Positions 34,601 to 41,887 of a stretch of DNA of 64,000 nucleotides are shown here, one piece after another. Origin of the DNA: Allgaiera indica (lineage in GTDB: Bacteria > Pseudomonadota > Alphaproteobacteria > Rhodobacterales > Rhodobacteraceae); contig NZ_FNOB01000004.1 of NCBI RefSeq assembly GCF_900106675.1, positions 161,950 to 225,949 on the forward strand, in the 5' to 3' direction. Numbering within the stretch: position 1 is the stretch's first letter; every line of letters starts with the position of its first letter. A program made the translations under genes and the position numbers. The notes beneath the pieces were generated by a model. That model had not been told where the DNA came from. It searched no databases and saw nothing but the letters and a program-made list of their open reading frames with translations.

Positions 34601-35154
34601 AGGCCAAGCCCGGGGTGATCTGGGTGCGCGAAACCGGGGTCGAGGTGCCCTGGATCGAGCAAATCCTGCAAGAGACCGCGGACCGGCTGGCCTGGACCGT
34701 GGTCTGCCCGGAAAGACCCGCCGCCCTGCCGGGCCAAGCCGCGCATCGTACCGTGCCGGTCTACGAGGAAGACTGGGCGCGGCTCTTTGCCGAGACCGGC
34801 GCCGCGATCCTTGTGCGGCCGACACCGGGCGCAAATTGGTGCGACGACTACCTCGTCGCGCTGGCGCTGGCGGCGGGCTGCCGCGTGCTGGCCGGCAAGG
34901 AAAGCGAGATCCGCCCCGAACTGGCCCCATTGGTGGCCAAGACCCTGCCCTCGGGCGCGGTTGCGCGCTGGGTTGCCGCGCTGCAGGGGCTGACCGGGGA
35001 CCAACCCGACACGGCCGCCCGCGCGGCGCTGCTGGACACGCCCGCCCTGTGGCTGGACGCGAAGGGCGACGCGCTCGACTGGCTGGCCCCCGTCGAGACC
35101 GGCACCGGCGTCCCGGCGCCGGCGGATCGCGAAAGCGCCTCTCATGCGGCCTGA
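31645..35154 (+). CDS. giant sulfotransferase / glycosyltransferase-like fusion
   Basis: A 1169-residue protein in the flagellar operon between flgL and flgA. Residues 1-240 look like a PAPS-dependent sulfotransferase: GYYRSGTSAL at 16-25 is a good 5'-phosphosulfate-binding loop, KHPHMCRLLP at 111-120 and THRSPYAVATS at about 138-148 match further family blocks. Residues about 335-560 resemble a GT2-type glycosyltransferase (LSLLIACPEGCTQAQLRDTLDSV, YAAIVNAGDMIEP, PGAEEQDMQIRLAG). The rest (about 600-1169) has no motif I can name, though part looks Rossmann-like (GVIWVRETGVEVPWIEQIL). Its last 11 bp overlap flgA. Flagellin or another extracellular flagellar protein is a likely target, by location only. 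Confidence 0.75.
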   Translation: MNDLRSDERQAILVVGYYRSGTSALCGSLADLGVQISSDAESNESNPKGFFESTELIKFDIRVLELMQSYWSDLSPLPEGWIDRADVQLQREMLAEILTRQFAGAPLVAVKHPHMCRLLPLYEQAARDAGYGVKVLHTHRSPYAVATSQATKNNLTRAHAIALWASYITSAEHGARGLPRAWVQYPDLLREADGTVRRALAEIGIEVADGRNIGFVTKALNRSDEAGAEGLFRPLARLAAEIEAAIVEGAGAEVWDELRARSTDIAGFVAELGQSGNRAAPGVGQGLLVAMPAGRGVQIAGAAKTHPIRPPERGDAVEEARVKALLERARKAHGGLPGLSLLIACPEGCTQAQLRDTLDSVAQNWCQPEVKIAFSAAPGLDFDGAGLTMERRFDTEPEMTAALFAALSEARTDYAAIVNAGDMIEPDAIARFTLRAVASGADMIYCDEIAPSPGGPWIRAKPAMSLPRLLESCFVGDWVWYRGATVADLGGFRPDLFPGAEEQDMQIRLAGAGKRIEALPEALFVRGENTRRDGVALEVATESARASIAAHLERTAAGGTVRAGAIAGLFAVDYPAKPDPAVTLGILCRAPITPDVVQLAVNKLLPQHDGKASCIAFLRPHDGEETTEAMTHFLDKVAAEVTPNHPSIRVVEAAPHLGATLARLGQIRPGNHVALVDPVCAPSEADVLGVLAALLDRLDDAGAVAPLAFFRDGERSARLRGPLLFGAEARVGEGYEASSPGPGGWLATTQPVDAVDGPIVALRAGAAFDPRADSWAAVCAGLRAGPDGPALTAYWTPRRQVEIPDPGTARDPEVAAAREIPYRGTHHHPAMTISGSPLILEGRAGLVDADAAALVTTAGLPEDGRTIAAARFARGAGRLQAGIAAEPIDAASVLRAQRQGRRWIRLNPTQRVLQPGAQAEIPADTLVWSTLPAEGSAEILRAAQRSVATSARLAARLRGMGARDVDVIRPRLTREIWAGFTPGTAQAKPGVIWVRETGVEVPWIEQILQETADRLAWTVVCPERPAALPGQAAHRTVPVYEEDWARLFAETGAAILVRPTPGANWCDDYLVALALAAGCRVLAGKESEIRPELAPLVAKTLPSGAVARWVAALQGLTGDQPDTAARAALLDTPALWLDAKGDALDWLAPVETGTGVPAPADRESASHAA

Positions 35155-35857
35155 GGTGGGGGCGCCCGCGCTGGCGGCCGGATTGGCGGGGTCGCTGGCG
35201 ATCGCTTCGGCGGCCTGGGCCGCGGGCGGGCACGAAAGCGCCGCGGCGATCCGGGCGGCGATTGCCGCGAAGCTGGGCGGCGGGCCGGTGAAGGTGCTGC
35301 CCAATGGCGGCGCGATGATGCCCGCCTGCCGGGGGCCGCTGGACGTGGGCTGGCTGCCTTCGACCAATGCGGGGTTCAGGACGGCCTCCGTTCATTGCGC
35401 CAGCCCGTCGTGGACGATCTACGCGGGCGTGCGGACCGCAGATGACAAGACCGTGCTGGTGGCGACGCGCGCGATTCCGGCGGGCGGGGCGATAGACGGC
35501 ACGGATACGGCGCGGCGATCGGTACCGGCCACCGCCGTGCTTGGCCCGGTGGTGACACCGGCGCGTCTGTCCGGGGACCTGCGCGCCAGGGGGCCGATCG
35601 CCGCCGGGCAGCCGATCCTGACCTCGATGACCGATCTTCCCGTCGTGGTGCGCAGCGGTCAGAAGATCGTGCTGCAGGTGCGGCAGGGCGGGCTGCTGAT
35701 CTCTGCCCGCGGGGTCGCGCTTCAGAACGGCACCGCGGGCGAGGAGATCGAGGTCGAAAACTCGGCCACGCATCGTCGGCTTCGCGCCGACGTGGTGCGC
35801 CGGTTGCCTGCCGCGTCTGGCGTTTATGCGATGGTGTCGGACGATGCCGCGAACTGA
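35144..35857 (+). CDS. flgA: flagellar P-ring chaperone FlgA
   Basis: FlgA is the periplasmic chaperone for P-ring assembly. The 237-residue product has a signal peptide (about residues 1-27, ending AAWA), a variable N-terminal region, and the SAF/C-terminal domain: ATRAIPAGGAIDG, ARGPIAAGQPILTSMTDLPVVVRSGQKIVLQVRQGGLLISARGVALQNGTAGEEIEVEN, matching the conserved FlgA domain. It overlaps the giant transferase by 11 bp. Separation of flgA from flgI by five genes is unusual but not unique. Confidence 0.9.
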   Translation: MRPEVGAPALAAGLAGSLAIASAAWAAGGHESAAAIRAAIAAKLGGGPVKVLPNGGAMMPACRGPLDVGWLPSTNAGFRTASVHCASPSWTIYAGVRTADDKTVLVATRAIPAGGAIDGTDTARRSVPATAVLGPVVTPARLSGDLRARGPIAAGQPILTSMTDLPVVVRSGQKIVLQVRQGGLLISARGVALQNGTAGEEIEVENSATHRRLRADVVRRLPAASGVYAMVSDDAAN

Positions 35858-35917
35858 ATCCCGCCCCGACCGGCACGCGCCGCGCCGGGGCCCGAATACC
35901 AAGAAGGTTTCCTTTCC

Positions 35918-36517
35918 GTGCCCAAATATCTTCTGATCGGCCTTGGCGTCCTGCTGTTCCTGGCGATGGCGGTCGGCGATGGCCTGGGGATCATGGCCTA
36001 CCTGAAATTGCGTTCGCTTCCGGTGCAGAGCGCGGCGGCCCATGTCGCCGGCGGCTCCGGTTCGGCCGCGGGCAAGGCTGCGGCCAAGCCCACGCCGAAG
36101 GCGCCGCCCCGGCCCACCGCAGAGAACGCCAATTTCGTCGAGATTCCGCAATTCGTGGTCACCATTCCCGCCCGGGCGCCGAATGCCGGCACCAACGGCA
36201 ACGCCGGCGACGCGAACGCGGCCGATGGCTCTGCCGCCACGGCCCATCCGGCCTATCTGCAATTGTCGCTGTCCTTCCTGACCGAAAGCCAGCGCGCGGC
36301 GAAGGATTTCGCCAAGCTGATGCCGATGATCAAGTCGGCGATCATCAGCGACGTGATGTCATCGGGGCTGTCGCCCAATGGCGATCCGGTGAAGATGAAG
36401 CACCAGATCAGCGAATACAGCCTGCAGGCGGCCAATACCATCGTGTCGCAGGCCGACGCCAAGGTCGGCAAGACGCCCTTCGTCGGCGCCTATGTCACCA
36501 CCTTCGTCACGCAATAA
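35918..36517 (+). CDS. fliL: flagellar basal body-associated protein FliL-like
   Basis: FliL surrounds the stator and modulates torque. The 199-residue protein has one N-terminal membrane helix (KYLLIGLGVLLFLAMAVGDGL), a basic/Pro linker (about 45-65), and a periplasmic domain with FVEIPQFVVTIPAR and AYLQLSLSFLTES, matching the beta-strand pattern of FliL. It starts with GTG at 35918, the first codon of the membrane helix region. It is 3 bp before fliP. The assignment is by topology, strand pattern and neighbours. Confidence 0.75.
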   Translation: MPKYLLIGLGVLLFLAMAVGDGLGIMAYLKLRSLPVQSAAAHVAGGSGSAAGKAAAKPTPKAPPRPTAENANFVEIPQFVVTIPARAPNAGTNGNAGDANAADGSAATAHPAYLQLSLSFLTESQRAAKDFAKLMPMIKSAIISDVMSSGLSPNGDPVKMKHQISEYSLQAANTIVSQADAKVGKTPFVGAYVTTFVTQ

Positions 36518-36520
36518 GCC

Positions 36521-37207
36521 ATGCAGGGTGCCACCTCTCCGCTTGTCAGTGTGACGACCCAGGGGCACGGGCAGGTGTTCTCGCTGGATATCCAGACCCT
36601 GCTGATCATCACGCTGCTGGCCTTCCTGCCGGGGCTGGTGCTGCTGATGACCAGTTTCACGCGGTTCATCGTGGTGCTGGCGATCTTTCGGCAGGCGCTG
36701 GGACTGACCACGACGCCGCCGAACATCCTGTTGATCGCCCTGGCGCTGATCCTGTCCGCCTTCGTCATGCGTCCGACGCTGGAGACGGTGAACAACGCAG
36801 CGCTGCAACCCTATCTGGCGCGCAAGATTTCCTTTGATGACGCGACCAAGGCGGCGATCGCGCCGATGCGGGCCTTCATGCTGAAACAGGTCCGCGAACG
36901 CGAATTGCACCTGTTCGTCAACCTCTCGGGCCACAAGGGCGAATATGCGAACCTCGACGACGTGCCGTTGCTGACACTGGTGCCGGCCTTCGTGACGTCG
37001 GAATTGCAAAGCGCGTTCCAGATCGGGTTCCTGATCTACATCCCCTTTGCGCTGATCGATCTGGCGGTCGCGGCGATCCTGATGGCGTTGGGGATGATCA
37101 TGGTCTCGCCCACGCTGATATCCCTGCCGATCAAGCTGCTGCTGTTCGTGTCGATCGGGGGATGGTCGCTGCTGCTGGGTTCGGTCGCGCGCAGCGTCGT
37201 CCATTAG
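36521..37207 (+). CDS. fliP: flagellar export gate protein FliP
   Basis: FliP forms a pentamer in the export gate. The 228-residue product has the family blocks LLAFLPGLVLLMTSFTRFIVVLAIFRQALGLTTTPPNILLIALALILSAFVM, LVPAFVTSELQSAFQIGFLIYIPFALIDL and ALGMIMVSPTLISLPIKLLLFV. It lacks the long N-terminal signal peptide of enterobacterial FliP, as in some other groups. It lies 3 bp after fliL and ends the plus-strand operon, converging on flgN. Its partners FliQ and FliR are encoded far away. Confidence 0.95.
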   Translation: MQGATSPLVSVTTQGHGQVFSLDIQTLLIITLLAFLPGLVLLMTSFTRFIVVLAIFRQALGLTTTPPNILLIALALILSAFVMRPTLETVNNAALQPYLARKISFDDATKAAIAPMRAFMLKQVRERELHLFVNLSGHKGEYANLDDVPLLTLVPAFVTSELQSAFQIGFLIYIPFALIDLAVAAILMALGMIMVSPTLISLPIKLLLFVSIGGWSLLLGSVARSVVH

Positions 37208-37233
37208 GCGGCCGGTCGCGCCCCGGGGGTCGA

Positions 37234-37677
37234 TCACGCCTCGGCGTGCAGGCCGGGGCCGTCATCGTCGTCGGGGCCGTTGGCACCGGCCCAGCGGTTT
37301 TCCTTCATCTCCAGCAGCACGTCGCCTATCTGCCGCTCGGAGCGCGAGATGATCGCGCGCGCCAACTTGTATTCGCGGATCAGCTCTTGCATCTGCGCGG
37401 CTTCGGCCTGGCGTCCAGGCGCGGCGACCAGGGCCTGGTAAGCGGATTCGAGCGTGTGGTGATTGGCGTGGCGAAGCACCTCGCGCAGGCGCTCGAACAC
37501 AGAGCGCGTGGTTTCGGCGCGGGCCTCGAAGGCGAGGCTGGAGGCGCGCAGCTTCGCCGGGGGCGCGGTGGCGATGCTGGCCGAAAGGGTCTCGGCCTCC
37601 TCGCGCAGCGATTGCGCAGCACCCAGGGCGCCGTCCAGCGCCGCGGCGAAATCGGCGGCATCGGCAGGATCAGTCAC
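37234..37677 (-). CDS. flgN: FlgN-like flagellar chaperone
   Basis: A 147-residue helical, Ala/Glu-rich protein directly after flgM, where FlgN, the export chaperone of FlgK and FlgL, is normally found. Residues 15-120 form heptad-like helices, with LREVLRHANHHTLESAYQALVAAPGRQAEA and QMQELIREYKLARAIISRSERQIGDVLL. The C-terminal tail is acidic. The start is probably the GTG at 37677, overlapping flgM by 8 bp, though a TTG at 37683 is possible. Sequence alone would not identify FlgN; position carries the call. Confidence 0.6.
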   Translation of the reverse strand: MTDPADAADFAAALDGALGAAQSLREEAETLSASIATAPPAKLRASSLAFEARAETTRSVFERLREVLRHANHHTLESAYQALVAAPGRQAEAAQMQELIREYKLARAIISRSERQIGDVLLEMKENRWAGANGPDDDDGPGLHAEA

Positions 37678-38005
37678 GACCAAGTTTCCGGGCCAGCAGG
37701 CGCTCGAAGGATTGTATCGCGCCCGCGATCCTGGCTGCGGGCGGCCGGTAGCTGCCTGTGGCGACCTGCGATGCCAACTGCTGGACCCGTGCGTCTTCGT
37801 GCGGCTGATCGGCGGCGGCGACCCCTTTCAGCAGCGCGGCCGCATCCTGTGCCTGACCGGAAAGCGAGACGACCTCTCCCCCCTGCACCTGAGAGGCGGT
37901 GGTCGGTGCCGAACCTGGCTGCGCACGGTCTGCCGCCTGGGTGGTGCCGGGTTTGGGCTGATCGACGGGGAGGGTTCCGTTGGATATGCCAGAGATCTTG
38001 ACCAT
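37670..38005 (-). CDS. flgM: anti-sigma factor FlgM-like
   Basis: FlgM holds FliA inactive until the hook is complete and is then exported. The 111-residue protein has a disordered Pro/Gln/Ser N-terminus and a C-terminal block (about 75-105) RVQQLASQVATGSYRPPAARIAGAIQSFE, which matches the FlgM signature of R-V-x-x-L-x-x-x-I-x-x-G-x-Y-x-x-D-x-x-x-I-A. It shares one base with the fliS stop upstream (TAATG) and overlaps flgN by 8 bp. Its presence supports a class-3 switch controlled by the FliA at 12926. Confidence 0.82.
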   Translation of the reverse strand: MVKISGISNGTLPVDQPKPGTTQAADRAQPGSAPTTASQVQGGEVVSLSGQAQDAAALLKGVAAADQPHEDARVQQLASQVATGSYRPPAARIAGAIQSFERLLARKLGRD

Positions 38006-38373
38006 TACCGTTCAGCCAGGTTCCTGATTTCCGTTTCGAGCATGCCGATCTGCTCGACGATCGCGCGCAGCGCCTCGGTATCGTTCTCGGCATGTGCCTG
38101 GGTCAGCCGTACGTTATAGCTGGTGTAGAGTCCAGCAAGCACGCCGCCCAGGGAACTGGGGCCGTCCGGCACGGTGATCGCCTGAAGGAAGGACAACAGC
38201 CCAGAAGCCCCGGTGACCGCGGCGATCTTCGCTTCGGTCTGCTCCAACTCGATCGCGCGGCGGGTACGCGTAAGATAGGTCCTTACCCCGCGTAGGCCGA
38301 TCAGCAGGGTCTCCAGCGTCGGCTCTTCGGAAAGGACGGCAGTGTCGCGATAGAAGGCGGCAGTGTCTGACAT
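38005..38373 (-). CDS. fliS: flagellin export chaperone FliS-like
   Basis: FliS binds the C-terminus of flagellin and prevents premature polymerisation. The 122-residue helical protein fits the family: FYRDTAVLSEEPTLETLLIGLRGVRTYLTRTRRAIEL and a middle helix with SFLQAITVPDGPSSLGGVLAGLYTSYNVRLTQAHAENDTEALRAIVEQIGMLE. It follows fliD after 8 bp and overlaps flgM by one base. The ATG at 38373 begins MSDTAAFYRD; a TTG 12 bp upstream is less likely. Confidence 0.8.
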   Translation of the reverse strand: MSDTAAFYRDTAVLSEEPTLETLLIGLRGVRTYLTRTRRAIELEQTEAKIAAVTGASGLLSFLQAITVPDGPSSLGGVLAGLYTSYNVRLTQAHAENDTEALRAIVEQIGMLETEIRNLAER

Positions 38374-38381
38374 GATCGTAA

Positions 38382-39785
38382 TCAACCTTTTGTGCTGGCG
38401 GAACCGGTCAGGATCGACAGGTAGGACAGGGTGGAAGAGGCGCTGCTGGTGTTGCCGATGGCATTGGCGAATTCACGTTCCAGATTGGCGACCTGCTGGT
38501 TGCCGATCTGGGTTTGCATGGCGATCTGCGATTTCAGCGATGCAACGCTGGATTTCAGGTCAGTCGCCGCGGCCCCGACGAAGCCGCTGGCGGCGGTACC
38601 GGTGCCAGACCCCGCCGCCGACGCGGCCGATCCGGTGGTGCCGATCGCGCCGCTGACGATGCCGCCGACCTTGGTTTCCAGCGCCTTGATCAGGTTGTCG
38701 GCGCCCGTCGGGTTGGCGGCATAAGCCGTGTTGAAGGTGGCGCTGCTGAACGACAGCTTGCCGCTGGACGAGATCGTGAAGCCCAGCGCGTTCGCCGTCA
38801 TCCCGCCGCTGGCGGCCGAGGACACCGCAGACAGCAGATCCTGTTTCAGCTGTTGCACCTGTACATCGCCCAAAAGCGGCCCCGACTTCGCGCTTTTCGA
38901 CGAGGCGCTGGCCGAGGATTTGGGTGCCACAAAGGCGGTCTGCTTGGCGATTTCACCGACCGCGCTGTTGAGCTTGTTGGCAAAGGCCGACAGCGCCGAG
39001 GACAGCCCCGTGGAAGAGCTGGCCACAGACACCGTGGCCGAGCCCGAGGACACCAGGTTCAGCGTCAGCCCGCTGACCAGCGACACGCCGCTGTTCGAAG
39101 TTTCGCTGACCGGCACGCCGTTCAGCGTGAAAGATGCATTGCGCGCCGCCTGGCCCAGCGTCATCGTGCCGCCGCTGCTGTTGTAGGACAGACCCGACAT
39201 CGCGCCCGTCCCGCTGACCGTGAAGGATTGCGAGGACCCGGTGGTGCTGCTTTTCAGCACCAGTTTCGCACCCTTGGCGGTGTTGATCACCGAGGCCTGC
39301 ACCCCCTTGCCGGCGGCGTTGATCGCCTGGGCCACGCCGTTCACCGTATCGGCCGAAGAGGCGACGTTCACCGTTGCCGAGGCACCGCTGCCGAATTTGA
39401 AGGTCAGCGCCCCCGAGCCCGACCCGATCGCCGCGCCGCCCGACGCATAGGAGCCAGAGTAGACCTCTTGGCTGTGCGCCAGCTTGATGCCCGACAGGGT
39501 GTAGGAACCGCTGGCGGCGCTGGATTTGGCCGAGGCCGTCGCCACCGCGCTGGCGCTGGTGGTGGCCTTCATCGTGTTTAGCGACGCCGGATTGGACAGC
39601 CCGCTGAGCGCGCCGTTCAGCGACGACAGCGCGCCGCGTACCGATCCAAGCGCCGAGATCTGCGCGTTGTCGGCCTTGATCTGCGATTGTTCCAGCGTGA
39701 TCGGCGCCTGGATCCGCGCCCGCAACTGGCTGACGATCGCGGTCACCTCGGCCGACGAGAACAGGCTTGAGACAGAGTTGGTCAA
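38382..39785 (-). CDS. fliD: flagellar filament cap protein FliD (TTG start)
   Basis: FliD caps the filament and folds flagellin. The 467-residue product has a FliD-type N-terminus (FSSAEVTAIVSQLRARIQAPITLEQSQIKADNAQISALGSVRGALSSLNGAL) and a C-terminal coiled region (KSQIAMQTQIGNQQVANLEREFANAIGNTSSASSTLSYLSIL). The body is rich in Ala/Ser/Gly/Thr. AGGGAGAA sits upstream of a TTG at 39785 that opens TNSVSSLFSS, which is preferred; a GTG at 39821 in frame has no ribosome-binding site. Its stop is 8 bp before fliS. Confidence 0.87.
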   Translation of the reverse strand: MTNSVSSLFSSAEVTAIVSQLRARIQAPITLEQSQIKADNAQISALGSVRGALSSLNGALSGLSNPASLNTMKATTSASAVATASAKSSAASGSYTLSGIKLAHSQEVYSGSYASGGAAIGSGSGALTFKFGSGASATVNVASSADTVNGVAQAINAAGKGVQASVINTAKGAKLVLKSSTTGSSQSFTVSGTGAMSGLSYNSSGGTMTLGQAARNASFTLNGVPVSETSNSGVSLVSGLTLNLVSSGSATVSVASSSTGLSSALSAFANKLNSAVGEIAKQTAFVAPKSSASASSKSAKSGPLLGDVQVQQLKQDLLSAVSSAASGGMTANALGFTISSSGKLSFSSATFNTAYAANPTGADNLIKALETKVGGIVSGAIGTTGSAASAAGSGTGTAASGFVGAAATDLKSSVASLKSQIAMQTQIGNQQVANLEREFANAIGNTSSASSTLSYLSILTGSASTKG

Positions 39786-39853
39786 CGGCGTTCTCCCTGA
39801 AGTGCGCCCGCGCCGCGGCACGGGCTGGTGCGGTCACCCATCGCGGATGACGT

Positions 39854-39879
39854 GGCCAGGCGCCTCTGGGCGCCTGGCC
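39854..39879 (-). terminator. hairpin after fliC
   Basis: GGCCAGGCGCC and GGCGCCTGGCC form a perfect 11-bp stem around a 4-nt loop between fliC and fliD. No T tract follows on either strand. It may terminate part of the fliC transcript or protect its 3' end. Confidence 0.45.
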
Positions 39880-39895
39880 GGTCCTGTGGTGCCGG

Positions 39896-41380
39896 TTAGG
39901 GCAGCAGTGAAAGATACGCTTGCTGCAGCCGGCTGCTCGATTTAAGTGCCGCCACGCCCGCCTGGGCCTGGATCTGGCTTTGGGTCAGTTGCTGGCTGAC
40001 CTGCGGGATATTGGCGTCCTGCACGCTCGACAGGCCGTTTTGCAGGTTGCTGGCGGTGGTGGTCAGGTTGTTCAGCGTAGCCTGCATCCGCTGCTGCGTC
40101 GCGCCCAGCTGGCCGCCCAGGTTGTTGAGGCCCTGGATCGCGTATTTGACGATGTTGATCGCCTGGTTGGCACCGCCGACCGTCGAGACGTTGACCGACG
40201 ACAGCGTTTCCAGGTTCGACTGCGAGGCGAGGCCGATAGCCTTGGCGTTGCCGACGCTGAAGCCGGCATCGGACTGGAACGAGACCTTGCCCTGTGCGAC
40301 CAGCGTTGCGCCGCCGGAGGCCGCGGTGAAGGCCGAACCGGTGGTGGTGCCACCGAAGGTCTTCGCACCCGGGGTGTTGACCGCCTGGAACGTGCCCTGC
40401 GACACCCCGGTGATCGAGATGTTCTTGCCCTCGCTCTGGGTCAGGACGATGTTGCCCGAGGCGTTCTGGGTCGCGGTAATGCCGCTTTTCGCGGTGTCGT
40501 TGTTGATCGCCGACACCAGACCCGAGGCGCCGGTCGCCGAGATCTTCGAGGTGTTGGTGGCGCCAGCCGCGGACCCGTTGCCCAGCGTGAAGTTGAAGCT
40601 GCCGCCCGCCCCGCCAGTCGCCTTAAGCACAAGCTGCGTCGAGGCCTGGGCCTGGACGTTGGTCTGGTTGGTCGCGGTATTGACCGAAGCGGCGATCGAG
40701 GCCGCCGATTCATTGGTCGTGACGGCGACGTTGGCGGACCCGTTCGAGCCGTTGATGGCAAGCGTGCCCGCGGTGAACGCCTTGCCGGAGGCGGTGGCCG
40801 CGGCCGAGCCGGTCGCGGTGTAGAGCGCGGTGGAGCCGCCAGCAGCCGCCAGCGTGTTCATCCCGATCGCGTTGGCCGAGGTGTTGCCGATCGACAGGCT
40901 CAGCGTCTGGCCTTCGCTGGCGCCCACCTGGAACTGGATCCCGGTGAAGGTGCCGTTGAGCAGGCTGATGTTGTTGAACTGGGTCTGGTTCGCGATCGTC
41001 GTGATCTGGCCGGTCAACTGCGACACCACGCCTTGCAGCGACTGGGCCTCTTGCGGGGTCTGGGTGCCGTTCGCGGCCTGCACCGCGATCGAGTTCAGCT
41101 TTTGCGTCACGTTCAGCTGCTGCTGGACCGCACCCTGCGCGGTTTGCAGCAGCGAGATGCCTTCGTTGGCGTTGTTGCTGGCCTGGTTCACGCCGTTGAT
41201 CTGGCTGGTGAAGCCTTGGGCGGTGATGAAGCCCGCGGGGTTGTCGGACGGGCTGTTGATCTTCAGCCCGCTCGAAAGTTGCTGTTCGTAGCTGTTGTTT
41301 GCCTGCTGCGCGGCCGAGATGCCGTTCAGCGCGGCAAGCGCACCGCTGTTGGATAGGATGGAGCCGATGGCGCCGGACAT
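39896..41380 (-). CDS. fliC: flagellin FliC
   Basis: The filament subunit. The 494-residue product has conserved D0/D1 helices at both ends: N-terminal SYEQQLSSGLKINSPSDNPAGFITAQGF and LLQTAQGAVQQQLNVTQKLNSIAVQAANGTQTP, C-terminal AIQGLNNLGGQLGATQQRMQATLNNLTTTASNLQNGLSSVQDANI and AGVAALKSSSRLQQAYLSLLP. The central domain (about 160-370) is rich in Ser, Thr, Ala, Gly and Asn and is predicted to face outward, so it offers many sites for O-linked modification. The ATG at 41380 follows CAGGAGG. It is a one-gene late unit upstream of fliD. Confidence 0.96.
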   Translation of the reverse strand: MSGAIGSILSNSGALAALNGISAAQQANNSYEQQLSSGLKINSPSDNPAGFITAQGFTSQINGVNQASNNANEGISLLQTAQGAVQQQLNVTQKLNSIAVQAANGTQTPQEAQSLQGVVSQLTGQITTIANQTQFNNISLLNGTFTGIQFQVGASEGQTLSLSIGNTSANAIGMNTLAAAGGSTALYTATGSAAATASGKAFTAGTLAINGSNGSANVAVTTNESAASIAASVNTATNQTNVQAQASTQLVLKATGGAGGSFNFTLGNGSAAGATNTSKISATGASGLVSAINNDTAKSGITATQNASGNIVLTQSEGKNISITGVSQGTFQAVNTPGAKTFGGTTTGSAFTAASGGATLVAQGKVSFQSDAGFSVGNAKAIGLASQSNLETLSSVNVSTVGGANQAINIVKYAIQGLNNLGGQLGATQQRMQATLNNLTTTASNLQNGLSSVQDANIPQVSQQLTQSQIQAQAGVAALKSSSRLQQAYLSLLP

Positions 41381-41412
41381 GATGTACCTCCTGCCGGGGT
41401 TAAAGTCGGCGA

Positions 41413-41430
41413 CGGCAGGTGGGCTGCCGA
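41413..41430 (-). promoter_or_regulatory. candidate promoter element upstream of fliC
   Basis: On the minus strand, CGGCAGCCCACCTGCC places GG and GC 10 bp apart, as in -24/-12 promoters, but matches the consensus only in part. A sigma-28-like pair is also hinted slightly upstream (TGAA then TTCGAATA). Because FliA and FlgM are encoded here, FliA control is expected. Neither element is convincing. Confidence 0.2.
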
Positions 41431-41534
41431 TCGCTATGACTCTATTCGAACCCGTGCGGCGATAATTTCAGGCCCGACGATGACGATTGCGTGATCTGAC
41501 GCCCGATCCGGCGGGTGCCCGGGCAGGCGGAGAG

Positions 41535-41563
41535 GGCTGCCCTCGCCCCGCAGGTGGGCAGCC
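41535..41563 (-). terminator. hairpin after the nitrile hydratase operon
   Basis: GGCTGCCC and GGGCAGCC form a perfect 8-bp stem with a 13-nt loop, between the nitrile hydratase accessory gene and fliC. No T tract. It could reduce read-through into fliC. Confidence 0.3.
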
Positions 41564-41581
41564 GGGGCGCCGGGGCGTGCC

Positions 41582-41887
41582 CTAATCGGCGGCGGACAGC
41601 ACGATCGGCGTCCCGTGCGGCGTGGCGCGTGCGGCGGCCTGCCAGCGCGCGGTCAGCGCCGCCACCTCGCCCGCGCCGGCGATGCCGCGCCGTTCCAGCA
41701 GTGCCACCAGCGCCTCGGACCAGATCCGCCAGTATTCTGCGGCCTCGGCCTTTTGCACCCGGGGGCCGAATTCGGCGGTCCAGTCGGTCCAGGTAAAGTG
41801 TCCGGCCTCGTTCAGCGCGATTGTCATGGCGAAGACCTGGGCCTGCCACGGTTCGGTAAAGGGGGCCTCAGGCGTCGGCGTGTTCAA
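41582..41887 (-). CDS. nitrile hydratase accessory protein
   Basis: A 101-residue protein of the nitrile hydratase activator/accessory family, related in sequence to the N-terminal half of the beta subunit. It contains PFTEPWQAQVFAMTIALNEAGHFTWTDWTAEFG and EYWRIWSEALVALLERRG, both conserved in this family. Such proteins act as metallochaperones or subunit exchangers that load cobalt into the alpha subunit. The ATG lies inside the 3' end of the beta gene, with a 20-bp overlap. It is the last gene of the operon. Confidence 0.88.
   Translation of the reverse strand: MNTPTPEAPFTEPWQAQVFAMTIALNEAGHFTWTDWTAEFGPRVQKAEAAEYWRIWSEALVALLERRGIAGAGEVAALTARWQAAARATPHGTPIVLSAAD

Noticed and set aside
31618..35367. 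A 1249-codon open frame antisense to the giant transferase
   Set aside because: Long antisense frames are expected in high-GC DNA because stop codons are rare opposite GC-rich third positions. Its translation is Arg/Gly/Gln-rich without domains, while the + strand frame has clear motifs.
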